Shown: positions 8,665 to 19,112 of the stretch, one piece after another
Layout: every line of letters starts with the position of its first letter
How positions within the stretch are numbered: the stretch's first letter is position 1
Source: Cladosporium sp. IMV 00045
Lineage: Eukaryota; Ascomycota; Dothideomycetes; Cladosporiales; Cladosporiaceae
Assembly: GCA_001931905.2 (NCBI GenBank)
Contig: MSJI02000255.1
Location: 1-20,440, forward strand
DNA: 20,440 nt
Direction of reading: 5' to 3'
The notes under the pieces: generated by a model
Told to the model about the DNA's origin: nothing
The model's database searches: none
Seen by the model: only the letters and a program-made list of their open reading frames with translations
Position numbers and translations under genes: made by a program

Positions 8665-9537
8665 ATGTCATTACGCTCGAAAGAAGGAAGCCACAAGAAC
8701 TTCAACGTTACATTTCCTCGACCGAAAGTCGTCCAGGTCACCTTGAACCGACCCGAAAAGCTCAATTGCATCGATAATGCTACAAGCAAGGAGATAGCGA
8801 GGATCTGGGAGCTATTTGATGAAGATGAAGACTTCTGGGTTGGGATCATTACTGGCCATGGACGCGCATTTTGCACAGGAGCCGACCTCATTGGTTCGTA
8901 GACCTATTCTGCTTGAAGAATTAGAGTAATTGACATTTGACCAATAGAGTGGAACGCGATGAATGCAGCTGGAGTGGTAAATGACATGTCGGCACCAGGT
9001 CTTGCAGGTCTTCCTCGTCGTGACGGAAAGAAGCCCATCATCGCCGCGGTGAATGGTATCACCATGGGCGGTGGTTTCGAGATGGTCGCCAACTGTGACT
9101 TGGTCGTTGCTTCCTCAACAGCAAACTTTGCCTTACCTGAAGTCAAGCGAGGCATCGTCCCAGTAGCAGGATGCTTGCCACGATTGACGCGTACGCTCGG
9201 CCTGCAGCGTTGCACTGATCTCGCATTGACAGGCCGCACCGTCAGCGCTCGAATGCTGTACGACTGGGGCCTTGTCACGAGATTGACAGAAGAGCCAACC
9301 AACGTCGTCGACGCAGCCATCCAGGTTGCCGAAGAGATGTGTAGCAACAGCCCAGACGCGCTGTTCATCGGCCGCAAGGGCATCCGGCTAAGCTGGGAGA
9401 CTGGCAATGCAGAAGAAGCGGTATCGACCTTGGCGAATGAATGGTACCCTCGCTTGGTTGAGGGTGCTAACTTTGCCGAAGGCATCAGGGCGTTCCAAGA
9501 GAAACGTAACCCGCAGTGGATTAATTCCAAGCTGTGA
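8665..9537 (+). CDS. sidH: SidH-type enoyl-CoA hydratase/dehydratase (mevalonyl-CoA to anhydromevalonyl-CoA), peroxisomal
   Basis: Exons are 8665-8893 and 8948-9537; the 54-bp intron (8894-8947) starts GTTCGT and ends CCAATAG. The product is 272 residues, about the length of Aspergillus SidH (about 270). It belongs to the crotonase superfamily. SidH dehydrates mevalonyl-CoA to anhydromevalonyl-CoA, the acyl donor for SidF. Visible features are the first oxyanion-hole region FCTGADL (residues 69-75), GITMGGGFE (113-121), and LPEVKRGIVPVAG (139-151). Glu121 and Glu141 sit 20 residues apart, as the two catalytic glutamates do in crotonases (144 and 164 in rat enoyl-CoA hydratase), so the enzyme looks active. 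The C terminus is NSKL, a canonical PTS1. The ATG at 8665 has A at -3; an in-frame TTG upstream was not used because this is a eukaryote. The first ATCWGATAA site of the cluster lies 84 bp past its stop. Confidence 0.93.
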
Positions 9538-10230
9538 TGGAGTTTGCATAATGGGGGGAGATGAGGAACGAGGGCGCGTCAAAGCGCAAGGTCCCACTGC
9601 GCTAGAGATTGATAATTTTCATCAGATAAACCCCATCAAATTTCTTGCCCTAACGGCCCAAGCATGGACTTCACTTGCATCTGCACCCATTCGCTTGCAC
9701 TAAACCATTCGAGACTCGTATCCCTGCCCTGCCGACCTCGCAAGGCATGGCAGTCGGCTGTTTTCGGGCTTGTCAGATGATCTGATTATTCCAATCAGCG
9801 CCACTGATCCTCCTGGTCCACTTTCTGCCGCAGCAGGCGCCAGCAGCACAGATGGTTTAGTTGGCGAGCTTCGAGGGTCTGCTCCGGCGGCCCACTGCAA
9901 GTTAGACTAGTAATGCCTTGGTATGCATTGGCCTCTATCGAACGCAGGGCTCGTACGTCAAAGCAGTGCTGGGCATGGCCGTCCCATCACAATTGCGGCA
10001 TTTAGCCGACCTCGGAGTCTGTATGATCGCTCTCAAGCCTTCTTCAAGTCATTGGCAGGCCAGAACTAAGCCGAAGACGACCCTGACACTGTTGATCATA
10101 CGTTCAAGAACCGGCTAGTTAATAGCCAAGGTGACTCCCTCACACTCTACCACCTTGGCTTTGCTTCTTGGATGGTCTTGGGAGACTGGCAGACGTCAAC
10201 ACGCATTATCAGTGGCTATCTACAGCGGGG
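9538..10230. promoter_or_regulatory. Intergenic region and promoter of the ABC transporter gene
   Basis: This 693-bp spacer follows sidH and precedes the transporter ATG. It contains an exact SreA-type site at 9621-9629, a one-mismatch relative (ATCTGATTA) at 9779-9787, and a CCAAT box at 9791-9795. No coding exon that would extend the transporter was recognised; an in-frame TGA occurs at 10132-10134. Confidence 0.6.
9621..9629 (+). promoter_or_regulatory. SreA-type extended GATA site (ATCAGATAA)
   Basis: Exact match to ATCWGATAA, the reported consensus of SreA-type iron-responsive GATA repressors in Aspergillus. It lies 601 bp upstream of the ABC transporter start and 84 bp past the sidH stop. 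Its use is inferred. Confidence 0.6.
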
Positions 10231-13200
10231 ATGAAGGCTGTACAGAAATTCACAGGCTACTATCGGCTGCTGGTGGCCGGCAACCCCTCGAAGGTCGAGA
10301 TCTTGACACTGCTATGTGGTGCCGTTTTTTCGATAGCAGCCGGCGTTCCATTCCCAATTATCGGCATTTTGTTCGGTGAGCTCCTGGACGACTTCAATGG
10401 CGCTACCTGTAGCAAAGGAGATCCGGCGACGGAAGGATATCAGGGCGACATAAACGACAAGATTCTGATCATCTTCTATTTGGCGATCGCTCAATTTGTC
10501 TTAATCTATGGACACCTGTTTTGCTGGAGTTACAGTGGCGCTCGCCTTGCTCAAAGACTGAGAGAGTCATATCTACAGACCCTGATCAAGCAAGAGCCTT
10601 CATTTTTCGACAATCTTCCTCCAGGCGAGGTAGCCTCTCGACTTGATAGCGACATCCAAACAATCCGATCGGGAACGGCGGAGAAAGTGGGAATATGTCT
10701 CTCCAGCTTCTCCTTCTTCGTCACGGCGTACATCGTCGCCTTCATCAAGAATTGGGAGCTCGCTGCCATGTTGATATCTCTCATTCCGGCTTATCTGCTC
10801 ATGTCGTTCATCGGAGGTCATTACATTGAAAAATACACCGGTCTCATGAGTGATCATGCCGCGACCGCAGCTTCCATTGCCTCGGAATCGCTGTCGAATC
10901 TTGTCGTGGTTCAGGCTTTCGGTGCAAACGCCCGTCTAGAAGAGAAGTTCTCGAAAGCTTTGGCTGCTTCCCAGCACGAGGGAATCAAGAAGGCTACGGC
11001 TATTGGCATCCAGTCTGGCATCTTGTACTTCGTCGCATATGCATCAAACGGTCTTGCGTTCTGGCAGGGAAGTCATCAGATCGCGGACGCTGTGAGAGAC
11101 AGTACTGGTGGAACCACAGTTGGTGCTGTTTTCACAGTGATCTTCATCTTGGTTGAAGGTGAGCATCTGGTTCATTGTCAAGTGAATAAATACTAACATC
11201 TTTTCAGCAACCCTACTTCTTAGCCAAGTCGCACCTTTCATCCATCTGTTCGCCGCTGCAGTCGGATCGTACGAGAAGCTACGAGTTGACATGGACCGCA
11301 AGTCTCTTATCGACGGCACCTCTCTGGAAGGCACTCGTCTTACGCGTCCCGAAGGCACGTTCGAGTTCAAGAACGTATCTTTCGCATATCCATCCAGGCC
11401 TGAAATCACTGTCCTGGATCACTACAACTTGGTCATTCCGGCAAACAAACACACTGCTCTCATTGGTCTCTCCGGGAGTGGAAAGTCAACCATCGCAAGC
11501 CTGGCCACCAGACTGTACGATCCCAATGAGGGCGAGATTCTATTCGACGGGCACAACATCCGCGACCTCAACGTATTCGATCTTAGGAGCTCGATCAGCT
11601 TGGTACAGCAGGAAGCTCCTCTACTTGATCGATCCCTTCTCGAGAACGTTGCACACGGCCTGATCAACTCCAATGATCCGGCCCACCAAGATCTCAAGGA
11701 GACTCTCATGGGAACGAAACTGGCGGATGTGGCCAGCGAAGTTCGCAACGGCACTGAACTTTCCACGGCGGCAGAGAAGCACGGCTCGACAGTCGTCGAG
11801 ATTGTCAGCCTGGTTCGCAAAGCTGCGACCTTGGCAGACGCGGACGATTTTATCTGCACTCTGCAGCAAGGATATGGCACAAGTGTTGGCTCGAGTGGTC
11901 GTCTCATCAGTGGCGGGCAAAAGCAGCGTATAGCTCTGGCAAGAGCTTTGATCAAAGAGCCAAGAGTGCTCATCCTAGATGAAGCTACAGCATCCCTCGA
12001 CTCGAGAAGCGAACAGAGAATTCAACGTGCCATTGCCAACATCTCCAGTGGTAGAACCATGATTACTGTTGCCCACCGACTTTCCACTATCACCAATGCG
12101 GACAATATTGTCGTCATGCAGAAAGGGCGCCTTCTGGAACAGGGCAATCATGCTGAGCTGATGGCCCGCAATGGAGCATACGCCGATCTTATCAAAATGC
12201 AATCTATTGGCACGACTTCAGCAATTGAAGATGCCACTACTGATACCAATGTGGTTGCAAAGTCTGAGCAGAGACCTTCATCGAACTCGAGCTCTATCGA
12301 CGAGAAGGCAGAAATTTCCCACCCAAAAAGAGTACAGAATGAAAAATCGCCCGTATTTGGCACTGAGTCCGAGCAGGAAGCTACCGAGGAGGAAGAACCT
12401 CCGTCACCAAAGAAATCTCTCTGGGCGCTTGCAAAAGGTTACGCACCTGCGCTCAAGCCGCACATGCTCGTCATCTTTGTTGCTCTCCTTGGCTCCGTCG
12501 CGGTTGGTGGTGCCTTCTCTGGTGAGGCCGTCATTTTCGGTAACACTGTAGGATCCTTGAATCCCTGCAAAACGCCTGGCTTCATTCGCTCTCACGGAAA
12601 TCTGTTCGGTCTGATGTTTTTCGTACTTGCCATCATCGAGTTCTTCGCCAATCTGGTCAGCTGGTCAGGCTTTGGCTGGACATCTGAACGTCTGGTCTAT
12701 ACCGTACGAGTGCTGTCTTTCCGTTCTCTATTCGAGCAGGATCTCGAATGGCATCAGTCTGAAGGTCGGACACCTTCGATGCTTCTTTCCTACATTACTC
12801 GCGACGGCAATGCTCTGGCAGGTTTGAGCGGATCGGTGCTTGGTACCTTGTTTTCCATCACTGTCAATCTGTTCGCCGCAATCATTTTGACCCACATTGT
12901 TGCCTGGAAGATTGCACTCGTGTGTCTGTCCTTGGTGCCACTCCTGCTTGGATGCGGTCTGATGGAGCTCCATGTTCTTGGCAAATTTGAAGAAAAGCAC
13001 GAAACCGCCTACACCAAATCGGTTGCCATCGGTGTCGAGGCGGTCTCGTCTATCAAGCTAGTCGCCGCTCTATCCCTTGAAGAAGAGACTCTCGAAACTT
13101 ACAAGAGATCTTTGGGTGGTCCCCGCAAGGAGACGCTCAGTGTCATTCTCCAGGCTAGCTTCTGGCAAGCAATGACTTACTTCCTTGGAAACTGCGTCAA

Positions 13201-14239
13201 TGCCTTGTCCTACTGGTGGGGAGCGAAAAGAATTATCGCTGGTGACTACACGCAGACACAATTCCTGATTGTGGTCTTCTCACTCCTTGTGGGCGCCTTG
13301 CTGTGGGCACAGATGTTCGCTCTGGCTCCTGAGCTATCGAACGCGCGTGGTGCCATGGCAAGAATCTTGAGCTTGATTGAAATCGGATCGGATGGCATGA
13401 GGTCTCGTGTCCCTGATCCTTCAGCTCAGCCGCGTCCTGAAGACAAGGACGTAGAGGCTGTGGCTGAGTCGAAGCCGGTACACCTGTTCGACGGCCGGCC
13501 TTCAAGCGTGCAATTCTCCAATGTGCAGTTCACGTATCCAGCAAGACCCGATTCCAAGGTTCTAAACGGCCTTGACATCAATGTACAGCCCGGTCAATTC
13601 TGCGCTCTCGTTGGTCCTAGTGGCGCCGGAAAGTCTACGATCATCTCACTTATCGAGAGATTTTACGCACCTCAGTCTGGATCGATCTTGGTAGATGGTG
13701 TCGACGTGACCAAATCAAGGGATGTATCTTTCCGCGATACCATTGCTTTGGTGCCACAAGAAAGTGTTCTCTTCGAAGGCAGCGTTGCCTTTAACATCGG
13801 GCTTGGTTCCAGGCCCTCGCAAGAAGCCAGCATGGACGAAATCATCGAAGCTTGCAAGCTGGCAAATATTCACGACACCATCAAGGACTTGCCGGATGGC
13901 TACAATACACTTTGCGGGCCGAACGGTAGCCAGTTCTCTGGTGGCCAGAAGCAGCGCTTGTCAATCGCCAGAGCACTTGTACGCAAGCCCAAACTCTTGA
14001 TCCTTGATGAGTCTACGAGTGCTCTCGATGCCGAGTCAGAGAAGCTGCTGCAGGACAGTCTGGACCAAGTTGCAAAGGAGACCACAGTCATTGCCATTGC
14101 GCACCGCTTGCGTACCATTCGCAGAGCAAATGTGATCTTCCAGATTGAGGCAGGCCAATGTTTGGTTTCTGGAACGCATGAAGAGCTCATGGAGAAGTCA
14201 GAGACATACAGGGAAAACGCTATGCATCAAACAGTTTAG
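10231..14239 (+). CDS. Full-length ABCB/MDR-type ABC transporter in the siderophore cluster (SitT-like)
   Basis: Exons are 10231-11158 and 11208-14239; the 49-bp intron starts GTGAGC, has a perfect TACTAAC branch site (11191-11197) and ends TTTCAG. The product is 1319 residues with TMD1-NBD1-TMD2-NBD2 order. The start is the first ATG after the in-frame TGA at 10132-10134; it lies just ahead of TM1 (about residues 24-50). NBD1 has Walker A GLSGSGKST (396-404), signature ISGGQ (543-547), Walker B with LDE (563-568) and the switch His599. NBD2 has GPSGAGKST (1112-1120), FSGGQ (1219-1223), LDE (1239-1244) and His1275. Both sites keep the catalytic Glu, so both should hydrolyse ATP; the only deviation is Ile or Phe in place of the first Leu of LSGGQ. 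The linker (about 645-710) is acidic and Ser-rich. In A. fumigatus an ABC transporter (sitT) sits beside sidH/sidD, matching this placement. Export of siderophore, intermediates or breakdown products is inferred; substrate is not visible from sequence. Confidence 0.93.
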
Positions 14240-14550
14240 ATGAAGGCAGTACATAATCTAGAGAATGAAACTTAATTTTACGCATTTGCACATGTCGGTA
14301 TCTTTACATGTCCCTTCCATGTTTCAAACACGAAGGCCTTGGAGTTCTTCGCCCGACTCTCGATCGACATTTGCAAGTGATATCGCCATTCTGGAGGCCA
14401 GCCTTGAGTACCTCACTCCCTCTCAGCCTCGCCTGCTTTTTCAGAATACAGAGTGGGTCGTGCTTTTTCTCCCAACGTCTAGCGCCGCCGAGGCTGCAGA
14501 GTCCGGCTGCGGTAATGCATGGGCCTAGAGTCGTTGGGTTTAAGTTATCA

Positions 14551-14559
14551 ATCTGATAA
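14551..14559 (+). promoter_or_regulatory. SreA-type extended GATA site (ATCTGATAA)
   Basis: Exact ATCWGATAA match, 560 bp upstream of the sidI start. A TTATC half-site lies a few bases before it (14545-14549), giving two GATA cores in opposite orientation. Confidence 0.55.
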
Positions 14560-14982
14560 TACTCCATGTTGTCGCCGAGCTTGTTCGTTTTGCCCTAATG
14601 CTCCACTTAGCCCTGGACGGATCCACCGCACCAAAACCAGCCTCGCCAGGATCATGCAGGATGCTGCCAAACCTGCGGATTCCCTTGGAAGAAGCTTCTA
14701 CCTCGCGGCAACCCAACAATGGCCTTACTCGCCAGCAGAAAGTTTTGTCGAAAGGGTTGGCTGATGTAGCCATGCGGAAGCAGCGGCACTCGTATCATCA
14801 TGCCACGCCATCAACGCAAGGCGCTGCCTACGATGGTGCGACTGGTTCATTGCCCAGATTGGGCCTAACCACCGACAGCCCCAACAGGAGCACGGAATAA
14901 TTTCACGTGCTTGGAAAATTGACGACCCTTCGATCGAGGGCAATTGCCGCATTATTTCCTAGGGTCTAGGACTCGGTCGTTA

Positions 14983-15001
14983 CGTCGTGTTCCGCACGAC
15001 G
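14983..15001. repeat. Perfect 7-bp inverted repeat in the sidI promoter
   Basis: The arms CGTCGTG (14983-14989) and CACGACG (14995-15001) are separated by 5 bases. It ends about 60 bp before the SreA-type site at 15062. The dyad could be a transcription-factor site; the left arm also overlaps a TTACGTC bZIP-like half-site. Function is inferred. Confidence 0.4.
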
Positions 15002-15061
15002 GCCCGGTGTCGGTGGGAGCCACGGCACATCTGCAACTGCATAGGCGATCAAATACACGTC

Positions 15062-15070
15062 TTATCTGAT
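15062..15070 (-). promoter_or_regulatory. SreA-type extended GATA site (reverse orientation)
   Basis: TTATCTGAT on the plus strand is ATCAGATAA on the minus strand, an exact consensus match. It ends 49 bp before the sidI start codon, an ideal place for repression. Confidence 0.7.
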
Positions 15071-15119
15071 GTGTTCGTTTTGAGAGACACAGGCGAAACT
15101 ACGACGGTAACATACAACC

Positions 15120-16888
15120 ATGGCGTCAATCGTGAACGATCTTGACAACCAGCCTACCGCTCTGTCGGTGTTCCATGGACCACAAAATCCCCCTCTACTG
15201 GATCTGACATTGGGCGATTTCTTGGACTATCAATGTCTCTACTTCGGTAACGACGAAGCTATTGTCACGTCTTGGGATGGACAACGATGGACCTACCATG
15301 ATCTCCAGCAACACAGTATCTTCCTTGCACGGTATCTCCTCGATAATGGCATTGGAGCAGGTGATCGAGTCGCTATTCTTGCAGGCAACCGCGTCGAATA
15401 TGCGTCAGTATTCTTTGCCTGCATGAGAATCGGTGCCATTTTGGTCATTCTCAACAACACTTATACCTCTGCCGAAGCACAATATGCTCTGCAATACACA
15501 GGTATGTGAAAACTCGCCTTCGAACAAAGACCATGAAGCTAACCCTTGTTCCAGAAAGCAAGATGCTTTTCACCACGGCAAAGATTGGCCGCACTGATAA
15601 CACCACTATGGTGCAGTCATTCCATCGCGGCATTGAGGACCTGCCGGCTCTGAAGCGAGTCATCCTTCTCTCAGGATCACTAGACGGCATGGCAGAGTAC
15701 CGACAGGTCATCCAAGTAGGATCTGAGCTCCCAGCAGATCCTTTAGCTGCTGCACAAGCGTCCGTGAGCCCCTACGACACGTGCAATCTGCAGTTCACGT
15801 CGGGTTCGACTGGTCACCCGAAAGCCGCCATGTTGACTCAGCATAATCTGCTCAACAACTCCAGATTTATTGGTGACCGGATGAGCCTCACTGAAAGAGA
15901 CATTCTGTGTTGCCCACCGCCACTATTCCATTGCTTTGGACTTGTGCTGGGCCTTCTCGCGGTGCTTACCCACGGTGGCAAGATCTGCTATCCTGGGGAG
16001 ATCTTTGATGGTCCTGCTGTTCTCCGCGCAATCTCTGATGAGAAGTGCACTGCCATCCACGGCGTACCTGCCATGTTCGATACGCTGTTCAGTCTGCCTC
16101 GTCCTTCTGGCTTCGATTGTACCGCTCTGAGGACTGGTATCATTGCAGGAGCTCCAGTTCCTCGTCATTTGATGGAGCTTTTAGTGAATGACTTCGGTAT
16201 GACCGAGTTCACCAGCAGCTATGGTCTGACTGAAGCATCACCCACCTGCTTCAACGCCTTCGTTGATGACACGATGGATCGACGATTGACCTCTGTCGGT
16301 ACTTTGATGCCTCATGCCTCTGCTAAAGTCGTCAATGCCAATGGCGACATCCTTCCTGTGGGATCACGCGGAGAGCTGTGCATAGCAGGCTACCAGCTGC
16401 AACAAGGGTACTGGCGGAATCAAGAGAAGACTGATGAGACGATGAAGCGAGATGCTGACGGCATCTTGTGGCTGCACACTGGAGATGAAGCCTTCATCGA
16501 TCGCCACGGTTATTGCACAATCACAGGTCGTTTCAAAGACATCATCATTCGTGGTGGCGAGAACATCTACCCACTTGAAATCGAAGACCGACTGGTGCAA
16601 CATCCTGCCGTCGATCGTGCCATTGTGGTTGGCTTGCCTGACAAAAAGTACGGCGAGAAAGTAGCTGCGTTCCTTGAGCGAGCTGCTGGTACTGAGCGCC
16701 CAAGTCTGGAAATTATCAAGACCTGGACCAGGGAGAAGCTGGGCAGGCACAAGACTCCCGTGCATGTCTTCTGGTTAGGCGAGGATGGCGTTTCTGCGGA
16801 TGTCCCGATCACAGGAAGCGGAAAGATCAAGAAATTTGAGATGAAGAAGATTGGGCAAGAGCTGCTCAGCCTCAGAGCGAAGCTTTAG
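15120..16888 (+). CDS. sidI: SidI-type acyl-CoA ligase (mevalonyl-CoA ligase), with PTS1
   Basis: Exons are 15120-15501 and 15555-16888; the 53-bp intron starts GTATGT and ends TTCCAG. The product is 571 residues, close to Aspergillus SidI. SidI activates mevalonate as its CoA ester, the first step of the anhydromevalonyl branch that SidH and SidF continue. It belongs to the adenylate-forming (ANL) superfamily. Motifs seen are the P-loop FTSGSTGHPK (208-217), YGLTEAS (350-356), WLHTGD (433-438), GRFKDIIIRGGENIYP (452-467) and the C-terminal catalytic Lys551 in GSGKIKK, so the enzyme looks complete. It ends RAKL, a PTS1. The N terminus has no Arg in its first 25 residues and no R-L/V-x5-H/Q-L motif, whereas Aspergillus SidI is reported to use PTS2. 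The start ATG has strong context (A at -3, G at +4). It converges on the SidA-fold gene with 284 bp between stops. Another ANL ligase with PTS1 is possible by sequence alone; context supports SidI. Confidence 0.9.
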
Positions 16889-17172
16889 ATTGATGCTATT
16901 CTTATATACCAAATTTTCATTCATCACTAATTATTCACACTTGACATTCAAACATTCCAGAGCTTCCCTGTTATTCGACACGACTACCTCAGCTGGCTCA
17001 CTTGTTCGATCCAACCATTTATTAAAGCCTTGTAGCAAGTGAATTTCGAATTATGGTAGGTTAACCATATGTACTTTTTTTTTCGCTACCAAAACTCAAT
17101 CATGACCAACCAATTTCGCTACTAGGAACACCCTGCAAACGCCGGAACACCAATGCTTCAAACGAGACTTGC

Positions 17173-18650
17173 TTAAAGCATGGCAGGCTGCGAGTACCTG
17201 GATCCAGAAGTCTCATCCTCGTCCGCCTGGGCAACTTCCAACACACTCTCCAACGCACGACCTGCACTCGCAGAAAGGATGCTGAAGTTATCACGCCTGA
17301 CCTTAGAATCGGCGAGCGTACCCATAACCCACAGGCCGCAGCCAGGAGCAAGCGTGTTTCTGCGGAAGTTGACCTTGTAGCCGCTGTCAACGGTCCAAGA
17401 GGCATTGCCAGTGTCAAACATGCGGGCCAATGGTGCCAGCAGGGCCTTGCCGGGAAGTGCCTCGCGCTCAGTGTTCGCAATCACGATGTCGAACAGCTCG
17501 GGAAGCTGGGTTTCGGCGTGCGAGCGAACATCACTGGCGGTCAACTGCACTTTACCTTGTTGCAACTGAGCTGCACAAATGCGGGTATGGGGACGCATGC
17601 CGAAACGGTGCTTTGACTTGTCTGGCTGCTGCACCTGCTGCGAGTAGAGAAGCACGTACAGTGCCTCTAGAGTGTGCAGGTCAACGGTAGGGAACTCGGC
17701 AGCAACACTGGTGGCGAGCATCCTCTGCCGGACCTCAGGAGGAAGGTGGTGGAGAGATGTGTTGTTCGCTCCGTCGACCATTTCTTGGGTGCTATTTCAT
17801 GTTAACTAGGTTCCAGTGCCAATGCAGTCAGGACAACTTACAAGGGAGTACCGTCTTCGACTCGAAGAGCCGAGCCTTTCAGCATCATGGTGGCGCGGTG
17901 CTGGCCAGATGCAGAGATGAGGTGCTCAAACAGTTCGACAGCTTCCTGGTCCGCGCCAACAATAGCGATGTTCAAAGGTCGGTCAGCGCCGCGCACCATG
18001 TCGATCAGCTGAGCTGACTGGCTCATAGGAATGACATTCGAGGCAAGCTTAGGTGAGGCGAGAGAGTCGGGAAGTCGACATTGAGGACCTGTCGCAACGA
18101 CAAGGCGTTTGCAAGTGATCTTCGAAGCAGAGCCATTGCTGCTAGCTCTAAGATCCACAGTCCACTTGCCAACTTGACCATTAGCTGCGATCTGGATCGG
18201 CTTGATGTTGACAGCTTCCTTGTTGAAGGATACCCAGCCAAGTTGTTGGATTTTCTGTGCCACCCATGCCATGTAGCGAGCCGTTAGGTGTCGTGACGTG
18301 ATGAGTTGAGATGCATTGGTGAAAGCCACAAGAAGGTTGGTCTCGTGGAGGAAGTTAACGAATGTAAATTCTGAGCGAGGATTGCGAAGGGTGATCAGAT
18401 CTCTCAAGAAGGTCGATCCCCCAGAAGATTCGCTTGACGCAAATCCCAAGTCTTCGTTGAAACGGCTGTCTCGTTCGACCACCAGAACCTTTTGTGTCGG
18501 ATCATGGTCTGCAAGCACTGTTGACAATGCGAGACCTTTGGTTCCGAAACCGATGCAGACGACATCGTAAACAGTCGAACTGTCCACAGGAGCAGCTTCA
18601 GCATTTGAGCTGGTGCTGTATGCTCTCATGTTTGCGGTCATTGATGCCAT
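17173..18650 (-). CDS. Diverged SidA-fold protein (ornithine/lysine N-hydroxylase family), probably altered or lost chemistry
   Basis: Exons are 17842-18650 and 17173-17791; the 50-bp intron starts GTAAGT and ends GAAATAG. This splice gives EDGTPFTQEMVDG across the junction, aligning with the family block DDTPFVNEIF, and a product of 475 residues (A. fumigatus SidA is about 500). SidA N5-hydroxylates ornithine using FAD and NADPH. Still present are a GxGxxG FAD loop (residues 34-39), LRNPRSEFTFVNFL (88-101), VVATG (184-188), and a C terminus ending AML. Changed are the WHxGM and MQ steps after it (FNEDLGF...GGS), the substrate Lys (now Arg83 in FLRDL), the NADPH loop GxGxSA (now GADQEA, 232-237), the Asn of the VNE step (now Gln272), and the C-terminal ATGY motif (now ANTERE, 375-380). 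The frame is intact and no indel disrupts these blocks, so it is not an ordinary decayed pseudogene. Two SreA-type sites lie upstream. The start could be Met1 or Met8, which has better context. It may be a pseudoenzyme, regulator or enzyme with another substrate. Confidence 0.82.
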
Positions 18651-18742
18651 GTGATCGACGGTGTGAGGATTGACTGAAACTTAACTGATCAAGAAAATTG
18701 ACAAGTCCCAGTAAGATGGTCGAAGAGCTTCACCAAAATTGC

Positions 18743-18751
18743 ATCAGATAA
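18743..18751 (+). promoter_or_regulatory. SreA-type extended GATA site (ATCAGATAA)
   Basis: Exact ATCWGATAA match, 92 bp upstream of the Met1 codon of the SidA-fold gene. Its close position supports iron-dependent control of this diverged gene. Confidence 0.65.
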
Positions 18752-19042
18752 GAGAATAAACTTGATTTCATGCTCCTGCTCATTAGACCCTGTGCACCCT
18801 GGCATGTTTCGGTCGATTGCTTGCCTACGCCCAGAGGCCCAGCGATTTCTCTCCATGGAAACCTAAAGATCGTCATACCAAACGGTGTGCAGGGACGCTC
18901 GCGCGACTCGTCCCCAACGGGCTTCGCTACGAATCTTCCCTCGTGGGAGACTATAGCTGATGCACGCTTGAGAATGGCCAGATGCCATAGCCCTACTGAC
19001 TCAATACGGTGCCCATCGGCCGGTAGCTCTGTGAAAGGATGG

Positions 19043-19085
19043 CATCCTGCATGCTTGGCTGCCGCGCTGGCGCCGCTGCAGGATG
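19043..19085. repeat. 9-bp perfect inverted repeat upstream of the SidA-fold gene
   Basis: The arms CATCCTGCA (19043-19051) and TGCAGGATG (19077-19085) flank a GC-rich 25-base spacer. It ends 27 bp before the SreA-type site at 19113. It could be a dyad binding site, a hairpin in a transcript, or chance. Confidence 0.35.
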
Positions 19086-19112
19086 TAGCGATATCGGGAC
19101 CCATAAAAGATG

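Larger units (their letters stand above)
14240..15119. promoter_or_regulatory. Intergenic region and promoter of the sidI-like gene
   Basis: This 880-bp spacer lies between the transporter stop and the sidI ATG. It contains two exact SreA-type sites (14551-14559 and 15062-15070) and a perfect 7-bp dyad (14983-15001). Several small open frames on both strands have no recognisable product. I see no gene. Confidence 0.6.

Noticed and set aside
9779..9787. ATCTGATTA as a sixth SreA-type site
   Set aside because: One mismatch in the GATAA core; not counted.
9791..9795. CCAAT boxes (9791 and reverse at 19297) as CBC/HapX sites
   Set aside because: The pentamer is too common, and I did not find the spaced HapX half-site expected beside it.
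10168..10230. Longer N terminus for the ABC transporter starting at 10168
   Set aside because: That codon is TTG, not ATG; the first in-frame ATG after the upstream TGA is at 10231 and sits right before TM1.
6895..16888. Resemblance to a host-selective toxin cluster (acyl-CoA ligase, enoyl-CoA hydratase and hydrolase with PTS1 signals, as in some Alternaria loci)
   Set aside because: The hydroxyornithine acyltransferase (IucB-like domain), SidJ-like hydrolase, SidA-fold gene and SreA-type sites point to siderophore metabolism instead.
17782..17841. Alternative 3' splice site CCCAAG in the SidA-fold gene
   Set aside because: With the GTAAGT donor it breaks the frame; the GAAATAG acceptor keeps frame and restores the PFTQE block.
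17173..18650. SidA-fold gene as a simple pseudogene
   Set aside because: The frame is intact, one consensus intron restores a conserved block, the length is normal and it has iron-type promoter sites; replaced motifs occur without indels.
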